Below, in pieces: positions 37,881 to 46,783 of a DNA stretch of 64,000 nt. Every line of letters starts with the position of its first letter. Within the stretch, counting starts at the first letter, position 1. The position numbers and the translations under genes are program-made. Under the pieces are notes generated by a model that had not been told where the DNA came from, did not search any database, and saw only the letters and a program-made list of their open reading frames with translations. The stretch is from Sulfurimonas sp. (GTDB lineage: Bacteria; Campylobacterota; Campylobacteria; Campylobacterales; Sulfurimonadaceae). The stretch lies in assembly GCF_028694605.1 (NCBI RefSeq), contig NZ_JAQVKP010000012.1, positions 1 to 64,000 on the forward strand, given 5' to 3'.

Positions 37881-38588
37881 TTATTTTATAGCTATAAAGG
37901 TGGCAAAATTTGCCCAGCGGAAGATTGCTTCACAGTGTGAAAACCCGCAGTTTTTGACCATTTTAATGTTTTCATCCTCGCTGTAAGGCACCAAAACATT
38001 CTCCAAAGCTTCCCTTTTTTGCATTATCTCGTACTCCGAGTAACCCTGCTCTTTTTTAAAATCATAGTAGCACTCGATCAAATCTTTGTTTAGTTTGGGA
38101 TGATGGCTTATCACTTTTTCGCTAAAGATAAAAAGTCCATCTTTTTTTAAAGAAGCTGCTATCTTTTTTACAAGTTCCTCACGAATAAGGGGGCGGACAA
38201 ACTGCAAAGTATAGTTACTTATAAAGAGTTGGGCCTCTTTATAGTCATACTCCAAAATATCGGCATTTTTCAACTCTATATCTGCATTAAACGCTTCGCA
38301 CTTCTTTCTCGCCTGTTCCAGCATCGCTTCAGAGTTATCTAGCCCAATAAGCTCTGCTTTGCATTGTAGCTTTTTGCTGATGTTTATAAGCATCGTGGCG
38401 GTAGAACAGCCCAAATCATAGGCAATACCGCCATTTTGAAGTGCTTTGAGAGCAAAAAACTGCGTAATTTTTTGGGACTCTTTATAAAACGGCACGCTTC
38501 GTTGCAGCATGTCGTCAAAAACCGCTGCAACCTCTGCATCAAATTCAAACTGTTTTTTTATAGGTTTTGCAAAGACCTTGTCATTCAT
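37881..38588 (-). CDS. cmoA: Carboxy-S-adenosylmethionine synthase
   Basis: A 235-residue Rossmann methyltransferase-fold enzyme making carboxy-SAM from SAM and prephenate for wobble-uridine modification of tRNA. Residues [15 protein letters not shown] carry the SAM glycine motif; [16 protein letters not shown] near the start and [12 protein letters not shown] are CmoA-typical. The partner CmoB is not in this window. It lies 6 bp downstream of fba on the same strand. Confidence 0.9.
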   Translation of the reverse strand: MNDKVFAKPIKKQFEFDAEVAAVFDDMLQRSVPFYKESQKITQFFALKALQNGGIAYDLGCSTATMLINISKKLQCKAELIGLDNSEAMLEQARKKCEAFNADIELKNADILEYDYKEAQLFISNYTLQFVRPLIREELVKKIAASLKKDGLFIFSEKVISHHPKLNKDLIECYYDFKKEQGYSEYEIMQKREALENVLVPYSEDENIKMVKNCGFSHCEAIFRWANFATFIAIK

Positions 38589-38594
38589 AGATGA

Positions 38595-39668
38595 TTAATT
38601 CTTACCGATTGCGTTTAAATCGCTAAACGCCTCTTCTACTCTTTTTACAAGTGTTTTTTGACCGTCTCTTAGCCATTTTCTAGGGTCATAATAGTTTTTG
38701 TTAGGTTTATCTTCACCCTCAGGGTTTCCGATTTGACCTTGAAGATAGGCTCTGTTTTTCTCATAATAATCTTTCACACCGACCCATGTCGCCCACTGTG
38801 TGTCCGTGTCAATGTTCATCTTGATTACACCGTAACTGATTGCTTCACGAATCTCTTCAAGCGTTGAGCCTGAACCGCCATGGAAAACAAAATTTACCGG
38901 TTTGTCGGCAGTGGAAAATTTTTCTTGGATATATTTTTGAGAGTTATCAAGTATCTTTGGAGTAAGCACGACATTACCCGGTTTGTAAACACCGTGCACA
39001 TTTCCAAACGATGCTGCAATTGTAAAGTTTGGAGAAACTTCACTTAACTCTTTATAAGCGTATGCAACATCTTCGGGCTGAGTGTAAAGAAGAGAATTGT
39101 CAACACTAGAATTATCCACGCCATCCTCTTCTCCGCCTGTTACGCCAAGCTCTATCTCTATGCTCATGCCGATTTTACTCATTCTTTGGAGATATTTTTT
39201 ACAAATTGCCACATTCTCTTCCAAGCTTTCCTCGGATAAATCCAGCATATGAGAAGAGTAGAGTGGCTTGCCATGTGTTTTATAGTGGGTTTCACCTGCA
39301 TCAAGCAGTGCATCTATCCATGGAAGAAGCTTTTTAGCAGCATGGTCTGTGTGTAAAATAACAGGGATACCGTATGCCTCTGCCATCATATGAACATGGA
39401 TAGCACCGGAAATAGCGCCCGCAACAGCAGCTCTCTCACCCTCGTTGCTAAGCCCCTTACCTGCATAGTACGCTGCTCCGCCGTTGCTAAACTGGATTAT
39501 CACGGGAGATTTTACTTTTGCAGCAGCTTCCAAAACGCCATTAACGGAGTCTGTTCCAACAACATTTATAGCAGGAAGAGCAAAACCGTTCTCTTTTGCA
39601 TACTGATAAACTTTTTGTACATCATCACCAAATAACACACCCGCTTTTACGATATCTAAAATGCCCAT
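38595..39668 (-). CDS. fba: Class II fructose-bisphosphate aldolase
   Basis: A 357-residue zinc aldolase of glycolysis and gluconeogenesis, class IIA by length and by the inserted loops. LHTDHAAKKLLPWID contains the catalytic Asp108 and zinc-binding His109; EIELGVTGGEEDGVDN, VFHGGSGSTLEEI and MNIDTDTQWA hold further zinc and phosphate ligands. No truncation. Followed closely by cmoA. Confidence 0.96.
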   Translation of the reverse strand: MGILDIVKAGVLFGDDVQKVYQYAKENGFALPAINVVGTDSVNGVLEAAAKVKSPVIIQFSNGGAAYYAGKGLSNEGERAAVAGAISGAIHVHMMAEAYGIPVILHTDHAAKKLLPWIDALLDAGETHYKTHGKPLYSSHMLDLSEESLEENVAICKKYLQRMSKIGMSIEIELGVTGGEEDGVDNSSVDNSLLYTQPEDVAYAYKELSEVSPNFTIAASFGNVHGVYKPGNVVLTPKILDNSQKYIQEKFSTADKPVNFVFHGGSGSTLEEIREAISYGVIKMNIDTDTQWATWVGVKDYYEKNRAYLQGQIGNPEGEDKPNKNYYDPRKWLRDGQKTLVKRVEEAFSDLNAIGKN

Positions 39669-39780
39669 CTTTTAAACTCTTTTTATAAAATTTGTCTCAA
39701 ATTATAATACAGGGTTTATTTAACTGACCTTTTGAAAAATTTTTTATGCTAGAATAACACAAAAACTTCGGGGCTTTTTT

Positions 39781-40467
39781 ATGAAACTATCTGTTGATGA
39801 GTACTGCAAACGTTTTAAAATGTCCAAAGAGATGGTTTACGCCAAAATAAGAGCAAAAAAACTAGACTACGTTGTTGAAGAATCCCAAACTTTCATAATT
39901 GTCCCCGCAGCTTTAAAAGAAGGGAAAAAAACAGATCTATCAGAAAAAACTCAGCTACAAAATATTCCCTCAGCAAAGCCAAAAACAACCGTTGCAACTG
40001 TTTTGGCACTTTTTCAAAAAGAGAACAATTACCTTAAAAATAGGATTGTTCAGCTTGAGAGCAAAATCGACAAGCTTATCGACGATAAAGAGCAAATGTT
40101 GCGCAGTGAGAGAGATAAGATAGAGCAAATCTATAGCTCAAAAGATGAACAGCTTAAAAACATACTGACACTTGTAAATAAAAAAATGCGCTTTGAACAG
40201 GAAAAAGATTTGTTGCATGAGGCGCATAAAATAGAAAACTATGAACATCAAGGTGAAGCAGAGGTTGTTCGTGATACAAATTCTAATGCAGGTTTTGTTG
40301 AGCTAAAAGAGTATCTTCGCACACTCCCTATCAGGTCATCTCAGAGGAAAGCTATAAAAAAACGTTTCTTGGCTGCCTATGACAATGACACAAGGGTTAT
40401 CCACAAAAACGGACAGCTCTACCTTGACTTTTCAAAATACGACTATAGTGATTTGCTTGCTTACTAA
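39781..40467 (+). CDS. Excisionase-like HTH plus coiled-coil protein
   Basis: A 228-residue protein of no named family. Residues 1-45 (SVDEYCKRFKMSKEMVYAKI) resemble a MerR/excisionase-type winged helix with a following strand. A long coiled coil spans about 80-155 (NNYLKNRIVQLESKIDKLID and onward). The C-terminal 55 residues are basic and then acidic-aromatic (LRTLPIRSSQRKAIKKRF). It overlaps the DUF342 gene and is probably co-transcribed with it. A structural or DNA-organising role is possible, not shown. Confidence 0.6.
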   Translation: MKLSVDEYCKRFKMSKEMVYAKIRAKKLDYVVEESQTFIIVPAALKEGKKTDLSEKTQLQNIPSAKPKTTVATVLALFQKENNYLKNRIVQLESKIDKLIDDKEQMLRSERDKIEQIYSSKDEQLKNILTLVNKKMRFEQEKDLLHEAHKIENYEHQGEAEVVRDTNSNAGFVELKEYLRTLPIRSSQRKAIKKRFLAAYDNDTRVIHKNGQLYLDFSKYDYSDLLAY

Positions 40468-42118
40468 AAAATTTAAAACAAAAAATATCGTTACCACTAT
40501 CGAAAAATTTGCGTTAGAAAACAACTGTTCGCCGTTGGAGTTCTCTTTTGCTATCAATGAGATTGAGACTTATATCAAAAGTACGTCAGATGATACTTTT
40601 AAAATTTACAACGAAGACTCTCTTAACTACTATGACAATCCCCAAAAAATGGTTAATGAGCATCTTAGAATCAAGCAGATTTATACAATTACCGTAAAAC
40701 AAGCGCCTAAACAAATCATAAAACTCAACTATTCAATCGATTTTTCGCCAAATAATGCACACCCTGCTCTTGTTTTGCATCCTGAATCACAAATTCCATA
40801 CACTAAGTACCAGCCAAAGGAGATTTTTCTTCTTCTTTTTAAAGAGTTCAACAACATCAAAGCCGCAAACGGGATTTTAATCAACCTTTTTGATGAGGAG
40901 ATGAAAGAGAAACTAAAAACATTTGTCAAATATCTCTACGCCGGCAAATTTGTCAAAAAAGTAAAAATACCGCTTTTTAAAGGCATCGACCCAGAAATAA
41001 GAAGAAGCAGCAAACTACTCATGCGCTTTTTAGAAAAAGAGTCTCACCTTCAAGTAATTGAAGTTGTAGAAGATGAGATACTTGTTGAGTACATCAAACC
41101 CGTTTTTGGGAAAAACGGATTTAACGCTTTTGGTGATATTATTGATAACGCTTCTTTAAAAAATGTTGATGACCTAAAATGCAAGATAGACGCAAAAGGC
41201 ATTGAAATCATAGAGAACAGCGATCGAAAAATTTATAGAAGCAAAGTTAAGGGTTACGTTCATTTTGATACACAAAATTTCTACATAGACAACAAGATAA
41301 AGATGCAGTCACTCTCCCGCATTCAAGAACGCGTAGCAAAAGATGAAGCAAACAATATCGAAGTTATCATCGCACAGCATGACACTTCACTTGACTCACT
41401 TGGAGAAGGGGTAGAACTCATCTCCGAGGCTATCCATATACATGGGCATGTGGGTGCTAAATCAAGCTTAAGGGCAGTCAATCTTACAATAGACGGTGCA
41501 ACACACAAAGACTCTGTCCAAGAGGCTAAATTTGCATTTATTAACAGACATAAAGGCAAACTTAGATGCCATAGTGCAAAAATAAAACTCCTTGAAGGAG
41601 GAGAGATTCATGCTACCAATGTAGAAGTAGAAAATTCTCTAGGCGGGGCTATTTATGCAGAAAATATCACAATCTCTCATGTTAAAAGTAATCTCAAAGT
41701 ATATGCATCCAACTCTATTACCGTTAAACTTGTAGGCGGAGAAGACAATCTCTTTAAAATCAACTACAAAGAGATTTCCACACTCAAAAGCAAATACAAC
41801 CATATAGCTAGAGAGATAGATGATTTCAAATACAAACTTGAAGGTGCAAAAAAACACTCGCCTGCAAAAATTCAGCTTTATAAAGAAAAAATTGATACAC
41901 TCAAAGCCACACAAGAGCATATCATCAATAGTGCAATGCATGCAAAAATAACAGTACAAGAGCCTTTTAGGGGTATGAACACCATTGTTTTCACCATTGC
42001 AAATGATGAAGATATTCTCTTTAAAACAGAAGCTATGTCTTATGACCCTTTCTACCTTATCGCATCAGAAAACTCAATAACACTTCATCCAACGAACAAA
42101 AAAATCTCCATAGAATAA
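40448..42118 (+). CDS. DUF342/FapA-family polymer-forming protein
   Basis: A protein of about 556 residues with the FapA/DUF342 architecture: an N-terminal region, then a right-handed beta-helix around 330-450 (EGVELISEAIHIHGHVG, GGEIHATNVEVENSLGGAIY, NLKVYASNSITVKL), then a coiled coil (470-520) and a short beta C-terminus. Start is uncertain: the frame is open from 40379, which would give 579 residues and an 89-bp overlap with the preceding gene; GTG 40448 or TTG 40457 cuts the overlap to 10-20 bp. DUF342 proteins are common in motile Campylobacterota; precise role unknown. Confidence 0.7.
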   Translation: MICLLTKKFKTKNIVTTIEKFALENNCSPLEFSFAINEIETYIKSTSDDTFKIYNEDSLNYYDNPQKMVNEHLRIKQIYTITVKQAPKQIIKLNYSIDFSPNNAHPALVLHPESQIPYTKYQPKEIFLLLFKEFNNIKAANGILINLFDEEMKEKLKTFVKYLYAGKFVKKVKIPLFKGIDPEIRRSSKLLMRFLEKESHLQVIEVVEDEILVEYIKPVFGKNGFNAFGDIIDNASLKNVDDLKCKIDAKGIEIIENSDRKIYRSKVKGYVHFDTQNFYIDNKIKMQSLSRIQERVAKDEANNIEVIIAQHDTSLDSLGEGVELISEAIHIHGHVGAKSSLRAVNLTIDGATHKDSVQEAKFAFINRHKGKLRCHSAKIKLLEGGEIHATNVEVENSLGGAIYAENITISHVKSNLKVYASNSITVKLVGGEDNLFKINYKEISTLKSKYNHIAREIDDFKYKLEGAKKHSPAKIQLYKEKIDTLKATQEHIINSAMHAKITVQEPFRGMNTIVFTIANDEDILFKTEAMSYDPFYLIASENSITLHPTNKKISIE

Positions 42119-42333
42119 CATTTTTTTAAATCTCCGCTTCTGCTATTTTTTTCATTTATAGGTTATTTTCATATAAAAAAGATACGTATTTCCGTGTTTT
42201 TAGTAGCATATAAATTATATTAATACTGTATTTATTTATATTATATCATTAATAATTTATATTTTAAAATTTATTACGTGCTTATAAATAAATAAAATGT
42301 ATATTTAAGTATTTATTCTGTATTATTTTCTTT
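42119..42333. other. AT-rich gene-free spacer before an XRE regulator
   Basis: A 215-bp stretch, overwhelmingly A and T, without an open frame. It holds runs such as TTTATTTATATTATATC and several imperfect palindromes. It probably contains the promoter of the downstream regulator and could be a nucleoid-protein binding region, but no defined box was found. Confidence 0.35.
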
Positions 42334-42573
42334 ATGCAAATTAATGATCTGTTTAATATTCTTCACAACTCTATTGAGTCTCAAAACAATGGGAAAAAGA
42401 TTTCCCTCAAAGAGATGGCCGATTCACTAGGGATTCCCATGAGAACGTACCAAGATTGGAAACTTGGGCGTGCAAAGCCACAAGCTGCTATTACTGTTAT
42501 ACAGATGCTTGGAAGACTTGAAGACGAAGAGATTATTAGAGCTGTAAGAAAAATCAATAAGCTGAAGGATTAA
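42334..42573 (+). CDS. Small XRE-type helix-turn-helix regulator
   Basis: A 79-residue protein that is almost only a Cro/CI-like helix-turn-helix: KISLKEMADSLGIPMRTYQDWKLGRAKP at about 22-49 (helix 2 MADSLGI, helix 3 MRTYQDWKLG), followed by a dimerising helix. Unlike the other XRE protein in this window it has no long extension. It lies 4 bp before an unknown 78-residue gene; the two may form a regulatory pair. Target unknown. Confidence 0.75.
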   Translation: MQINDLFNILHNSIESQNNGKKISLKEMADSLGIPMRTYQDWKLGRAKPQAAITVIQMLGRLEDEEIIRAVRKINKLKD

Positions 42574-42577
42574 ACGA

Positions 42578-42814
42578 ATGAGCGCACTGACACAACAAGA
42601 AAGAGATGGCTTAGAAGATGTTTTTTTGTCTATACATACGACAAGTGAAAAAAGATACCAAAAAGTAAAAGAATTATCGTCTTTAATTATAGCTGCCGAC
42701 ATAAGCAGCGTTGCATCAAAAGTACTCAAACATGCGAAAATCGGACTTAAAAAGAGAAAAACGTTATATTTTTTCTCATTTTTTAACAAAAAGAAGAAAT
42801 CTTTAAGCAAATAA
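42578..42814 (+). CDS. Small unknown protein paired with the XRE regulator
   Basis: A 78-residue protein without recognised family. Residues 5-50 are helical and mixed-charge (QQERDGLEDVFLSIHTTSEK); the last 20 residues are extremely basic and aromatic (KRKTLYFFSFFNKKKK), a possible membrane-surface or nucleic-acid anchor. It follows the XRE gene by 4 bp and precedes the HU gene by 97 bp. Confidence 0.5.
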   Translation: MSALTQQERDGLEDVFLSIHTTSEKRYQKVKELSSLIIAADISSVASKVLKHAKIGLKKRKTLYFFSFFNKKKKSLSK

Positions 42815-42911
42815 ACTATAAAGTGTCTATAGCTGAATTACTTGACTGGAAAATCTTGTTTTTATAGTTTTAGTAGTTTCGGAAAATCTTTATAAATTCA
42901 AGGGTAGATTT

Positions 42912-43196
42912 ATGAATAAAGCTCAATTCGTTGAACTAGTGCAAGCAAGTGGCAATTACAAAACCAAGGTTGAAGCTGAGGCAGCTATCAAAGCTTTTAC
43001 AGAGGCGGTTGCAACTGCTTTAGTAAAAAAAGAGGATGTTTCTCTTGTAGGATTTGGTAGTTTTAGCGCTTCATTACAAAAAGGTAAAAGTGGTAAGGTT
43101 CCTGGCACAAGCAAGAGCTATACTACAAAAGATAAAATGGTTCCAAAATTCAAAGCAGGCAAAGGTTTAAAAGACCGCGTTTCTGCTGGCAAATAA
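42912..43196 (+). CDS. hup: DNA-binding protein HU
   Basis: A 94-residue HU/IHF-family protein that bends and compacts DNA as a dimer. NKAQFVELVQASG begins the helical body; VSLVGFGSFSASLQKGKSGKVPG contains the GFGxF turn and the beta arm, where the usual RNP is replaced by SGKVPG. A ribosome-site-like AAGGGT lies about 8 nt upstream of ATG. A hairpin follows the stop. Sequence does not tell HU-alpha from HU-beta. Confidence 0.92.
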   Translation: MNKAQFVELVQASGNYKTKVEAEAAIKAFTEAVATALVKKEDVSLVGFGSFSASLQKGKSGKVPGTSKSYTTKDKMVPKFKAGKGLKDRVSAGK

Positions 43197-43202
43197 TCTT
43201 CT

Positions 43203-43227
43203 TTTGTCGCAATTTTTTTGCGACAAA
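43203..43227 (+). terminator. Hairpin after the HU gene
   Basis: A perfect 10-bp stem, TTTGTCGCAA and TTGCGACAAA, around five T, beginning 7 bp past the HU stop. No strong T run follows, so termination may be partial. Confidence 0.6.
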
Positions 43228-43319
43228 TCTTACTCACTGATATTTTCCTCTCTCTTTCAATTTTAAATTTTGCAAAATAAAGTTACAATGTGATTACAAA
43301 ATTGCTTCATGGAGAGAAG

Positions 43320-43862
43320 ATGAAAAAAATCATGCTTGTTTTATTGATGTTATTGTCAATAAATCTATATGCAAATGAAAATAATCCTCACGTTGTCTTA
43401 GAAACTACGCAGGGTGCTATTGAAATTGAACTTTACCCTCAGGTTGCCCCATTAGCTGTTGAAAACTTTCTCACGCATGCAAAAAATGGGTATTATAATG
43501 GTTTAACATTTCACAGAATCATTAAAAATTTTATGATTCAAGGCGGGGACCCTACAGGAAGCGGACGTGGAGGAGAGAGTATCTGGAACAAGCCTTTTAA
43601 AGATGAGTTTACAGATAAGCTCTTTGAACGCGGAGGAGTTCTTGCTATGGCAAATTCCGGTCCTCATACAAACGGAAGCCAGTTTTTCATAACAACAAAA
43701 CCTGCTCCTTGGCTCAATGGAAGACATACTATTTTTGGACAAGTGACTCCGCAAACACTTTATGTTGTACAAAAACTTGAAAATGTTCCTACCTCAGGGC
43801 AAAGAGGCGGAGACAGACCGCTTGAGACACAAAAAATCATCAGTGTTACTGTTAAAAAGTAG
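43320..43862 (+). CDS. Secreted cyclophilin-type peptidyl-prolyl isomerase
   Basis: A 180-residue isomerase. A signal peptide covers 1-18 (KKIMLVLLMLLSINLYA), then the cyclophilin barrel with FHRIIKNFMIQGGDPTGSG (catalytic Arg and Gln), FERGGVLAMANSGPHTNGSQFFIT and LNGRHTIFGQV. ATG at 43320 is chosen because GGAGAG lies just ahead and it opens the signal peptide; the frame is open from 43290. Probably periplasmic, aiding protein folding. Confidence 0.9.
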   Translation: MKKIMLVLLMLLSINLYANENNPHVVLETTQGAIEIELYPQVAPLAVENFLTHAKNGYYNGLTFHRIIKNFMIQGGDPTGSGRGGESIWNKPFKDEFTDKLFERGGVLAMANSGPHTNGSQFFITTKPAPWLNGRHTIFGQVTPQTLYVVQKLENVPTSGQRGGDRPLETQKIISVTVKK

Positions 43863-43922
43863 GTTTTTTCATGAACTTATCAGCAATCCCTCGACATACA
43901 AAAAACAGATAAAAGGCGTTTT

Positions 43923-45572
43923 ATGGAATTTCAAACAATTGACAAACTGCAAAAAAAGGCTTTAAAAAAGAGTTCAACAGATTTTACAAGATTGGGTTTT
44001 GCACTCTTTTTTATGATAGGAGTTTTAACCTTTACCTTTTTAAGCAACGGTGGTATCTCAAATAACATGTTCCTTGCTGTTGCCGCTCTGATTGGTGCAT
44101 ATATGGCGATGAACATCGGAGCAAACGATGTTGCTAATAACGTCGGACCTGCCGTAGGCTCCAAAGCAATGACAATGGCTACGGCAATTATTATTGCAGC
44201 CATTTTTGAAGCATCAGGTGCGCTTATAGCAGGCGGAGAAGTCGTAAAAACTATCAAAAACGGAATTATCGATATATCTGCCTTTGGCGGCAATCCAGAC
44301 CAATTTATCTGGGCAATGATGGCGGCTCTTTTAGCTGCAGCCTTGTGGCTTAACTTTGCAACAATGATGAAAGCTCCTGTTTCCACAACACACTCTATAG
44401 TTGGAGCCGTTATGGGGGCAGGAATAGCAGCTGCCGGTTTTAACATCGTCAACTGGGGGACAATGAGTGAGATTGTTGCTTCTTGGATTATCTCGCCGGT
44501 TTTAGGGGGCGTTGTTGCCGCCGCTTTTCTTTATGCCATCAAAAAATCCATTATATTTAAAAAAGACAAAGTTGAAGCAGCAAAAAAATATGTTCCTATT
44601 TTTGTTTCATTAATGGCACTGGCATTTGTTACATATATTATTCTTAAGGGAATGAAGCAAATATGGTCAAAAACCATAGAATTGCTTAACATCCTACCCC
44701 TAGTTTCACTCGAAGTTACAAAAAAGCCTTCTTTTGCAACTGCTTTCATTATCGCTTTAATTTTTGCTGTTTTTGTCTATTTTTTCATTAAAAAAAGAAT
44801 TAGCTCCAACACAACAACTTTGGAGAACACAAAAGCTTCCGTCAATACTCTCTTTACCATCCCGCTTATTTTTGCAGCTGCTCTTCTAAGCTTTGCGCAC
44901 GGCGCAAATGACGTTGCAAACGCTATCGGACCATTAGCTGCTATTAATGATGCCGTTGTTAACAAAGGTGTAGCATCAAGCGCTTCAATTCCTCTATGGG
45001 TTATGAGTGTTGGAGCGTTTGGTATAGCTATTGGACTCACGCTTTATGGTCCTCAGCTTATAAAAACAGTCGGAAGTGAAATCACGGAACTAGACCAGAT
45101 ACGGGCTTTTTCTATTGCTATGTCGGCCTCAGTTACAGTTATCATTGCATCACAAATGGGTCTTCCTGTCAGTTCGACACACATAGCCATCGGCGGTGTA
45201 TTTGGCGTAGGTTTTTTAAGAGAGTGGCTACACATCAAAGATGAGAATAATCATACGCTTGAGGAAGATATCCTTGCTATTCAAGATGAAGAGTTGACAA
45301 AAAATGCGTATAAATCAGAACTAAAGACCCTCCAAGAAAAAAGCGATAAAACACAGGCTGACTATGTAAGAATTGTTACGCTTTACAAGATGATTGAAAA
45401 TGAGAAAAAAATTATCAAATCAACGAAAAAGAGTATCAAAAAAGCAAAAAAAGTTCAGTATGTCCGTAGGGATGCCATCAAAAAAATTGTAGCAGCATGG
45501 CTTATAACGGTACCTGTAGCTGCCATTCTTGCAGGTATCCTTTACTTTACAATCAAAGGCATTATGATATAA
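43923..45572 (+). CDS. PiT-family inorganic phosphate transporter
   Basis: A 549-residue secondary transporter of the PiT family, probably phosphate with H+ or metal. Both inverted halves have the signature: GANDVANNVGPAVGS (N-terminal half) and GANDVANAIGPLAA (C-terminal half), with STTHSIVGAVMG and SSTHIAIGGVFG. About ten helices. A long cytoplasmic charged loop (about 440-520, with KSTKKSIKKAKK) precedes the last helix. A perfect hairpin overlaps the stop. Confidence 0.92.
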   Translation: MEFQTIDKLQKKALKKSSTDFTRLGFALFFMIGVLTFTFLSNGGISNNMFLAVAALIGAYMAMNIGANDVANNVGPAVGSKAMTMATAIIIAAIFEASGALIAGGEVVKTIKNGIIDISAFGGNPDQFIWAMMAALLAAALWLNFATMMKAPVSTTHSIVGAVMGAGIAAAGFNIVNWGTMSEIVASWIISPVLGGVVAAAFLYAIKKSIIFKKDKVEAAKKYVPIFVSLMALAFVTYIILKGMKQIWSKTIELLNILPLVSLEVTKKPSFATAFIIALIFAVFVYFFIKKRISSNTTTLENTKASVNTLFTIPLIFAAALLSFAHGANDVANAIGPLAAINDAVVNKGVASSASIPLWVMSVGAFGIAIGLTLYGPQLIKTVGSEITELDQIRAFSIAMSASVTVIIASQMGLPVSSTHIAIGGVFGVGFLREWLHIKDENNHTLEEDILAIQDEELTKNAYKSELKTLQEKSDKTQADYVRIVTLYKMIENEKKIIKSTKKSIKKAKKVQYVRRDAIKKIVAAWLITVPVAAILAGILYFTIKGIMI

Positions 45573-45596
45573 ATTGAGCATATAAATGCTCAATTT
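45571..45596. terminator. Bidirectional terminator between the phosphate transporter and nosL-like gene
   Basis: A perfect 10-bp stem, AAATTGAGCA and TGCTCAATTT, with a 6-nt loop, flanked by T-rich sequence on both strands, exactly between two convergent genes. Confidence 0.75.
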
Positions 45597-45598
45597 TG

Positions 45599-46090
45599 CT
45601 AGTTAAAGTCTTTTTTTGCAACTTCAAGTGCTTGATAAAAATCTAAAATCTCGCCGCCATGCTCTTTTTGAAACAACTCAGCTTTCTCCTTTGTGGCAAA
45701 AGCATATTTACTTATCCTGCTCATTGTTCCTTTAACGCTGCTGCCGACAACATAATACGCCTTTGTGGCATCAATAAACTTAAGTGTTGCGATATCTACA
45801 ACAAGAGGATTTTTAAGAGAAACTCCATCATAGAGATGATCTTGCAAACAATGAATTGAGCAGTATTGATATGTTTTTCCATCTAAAGAAGCACTATGAT
45901 TTGTTTTATAATATTTTGGCAAATTCATACCACAACGAGGACAGGACTCTCTATCTTTTGAATCTTGCAATAAAACAGCCTCTTTTTCTGTAACACTCTG
46001 AAACATTCCGTTCTTAGTTGCAACACCGCTTTGAACACCACAGCCAACTAAAAACACTGCACTTAGCGATAAAATAATTTTTTTATACAT
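45599..46090 (-). CDS. NosL-like lipoprotein
   Basis: A 163-residue lipoprotein: signal with lipobox VGC (Cys17), then a NosL-type domain with the metal motif CPRCGMNLPKYY at 50-61 and CSIHC, which may bind Cu(I). NosL delivers copper to nitrous-oxide reductase in denitrifiers, but related proteins occur alone; no nos genes are in this window. AAGGAG lies 7 nt before ATG. A 29-bp inverted repeat occupies its 5' leader. Confidence 0.8.
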   Translation of the reverse strand: MYKKIILSLSAVFLVGCGVQSGVATKNGMFQSVTEKEAVLLQDSKDRESCPRCGMNLPKYYKTNHSASLDGKTYQYCSIHCLQDHLYDGVSLKNPLVVDIATLKFIDATKAYYVVGSSVKGTMSRISKYAFATKEKAELFQKEHGGEILDFYQALEVAKKDFN

Positions 46091-46104
46091 ATATAATCTC
46101 CTTT

Positions 46105-46187
46105 AGGGCACCTCTAAAAATTCTAACCACCTTCAGCGATAGAGCCAAGTTCACAATCAAGGCGGTTAGAATTTTTAGAGATGCCCT
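46105..46187. repeat. 29-bp inverted repeat between nosL-like and thioredoxin-like genes
   Basis: Arms at 46105-46133 and 46159-46187 match at 27 of 29 positions around a 25-nt centre. The two mismatches become G-U pairs in leftward RNA, so the nosL-like leader could form an almost complete 29-bp stem. It resembles the long repeat at 26472-26551 in plan. It lies only 15 bp ahead of the nosL-like ATG. Confidence 0.75.
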
Positions 46188-46251
46188 TTAATAAAATATT
46201 AGCTAGAAATGATTACTATAGTGTTAAAAAATTATGAAATTGGAATTGAAT

Positions 46252-46746
46252 ATGAAAAGTAAAATTATGGGTTACACAAAAGAGATTCTTATCTTTATTG
46301 TATTACTTGCCATTTTTGCAAATATAGTGAGTTTTTTTAGAAGCAGTCATATAAGTAGCGACTCTTTAAATATAAACAGCGTATCACTACTGGGTCAAAA
46401 AACCTACATTTTGTCTGACGAAAAACCAATTATGCTCTACTTTTGGGCAAGTTGGTGCCCTATATGTAAAGTACAATCTCCAAATATCCAAACAATCTCA
46501 AAAGAGTATCAAGTAATCACCGTTGCCGTAAAATCAGGATATGACAAACAAATAGAAGAGTATATTAAAAAGCACATTTTAGATTTTAGAGTCATAAACG
46601 ATTTTGATGGCTCACTGGCAGATAAATTTGGAATTTCTGTATTTCCGACTACTTTGATATACGACAAAGAGAGAGACTATTTTTATGGCGATGTAGGATA
46701 TACATCAACTCTTGGTCTTTGGCTTAGAATGTGGTGGGTAGAGTAA
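46252..46746 (+). CDS. TlpA/ScsD-like membrane-anchored thioredoxin
   Basis: A 164-residue thioredoxin-fold protein with one N-terminal helix (11-29) placing the domain in the periplasm. Redox motif WASWCPICK with Cys69 and Cys72, and the cis-Pro in FPTTL. It resembles TlpA/ScsD reductases in disulfide or cytochrome maturation. ATG at 46252 has GGAA ahead; 46234 would add six residues. Divergent from nosL-like gene; a hairpin follows. Confidence 0.85.
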   Translation: MKSKIMGYTKEILIFIVLLAIFANIVSFFRSSHISSDSLNINSVSLLGQKTYILSDEKPIMLYFWASWCPICKVQSPNIQTISKEYQVITVAVKSGYDKQIEEYIKKHILDFRVINDFDGSLADKFGISVFPTTLIYDKERDYFYGDVGYTSTLGLWLRMWWVE

Positions 46747-46771
46747 CAGGGTGGGCGCATTACCCACTCTG
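46747..46771. terminator. Hairpin between the thioredoxin-like and molybdoenzyme genes
   Basis: CAGGGTGGG pairs with CCCACTCTG (one G-U) around 7 nt, immediately after the thioredoxin stop and 12 bp from the end of the convergent molybdoenzyme gene. Confidence 0.55.
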
Positions 46772-46783
46772 TTTGAAGCTTTA

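Noticed and set aside
40379-40467. Long N-terminus of the DUF342-like protein from ATG 40379
   Set aside because: It would overlap the preceding gene by 89 bp, has a low-complexity Thr/Ser-rich composition typical of an off-frame reading, and no ribosome site.
42119-42333. AT-rich replication origin or CRISPR-like repeat tract
   Set aside because: The sequence has low complexity but no regularly spaced repeats and no DnaA-type boxes were found.
45599-46090. Part of a nos (nitrous-oxide reductase) cluster
   Set aside because: Only a NosL-like lipoprotein is present; no nosZ, nosD, nosF or nosY lies within the window, so denitrification cannot be claimed from this locus.
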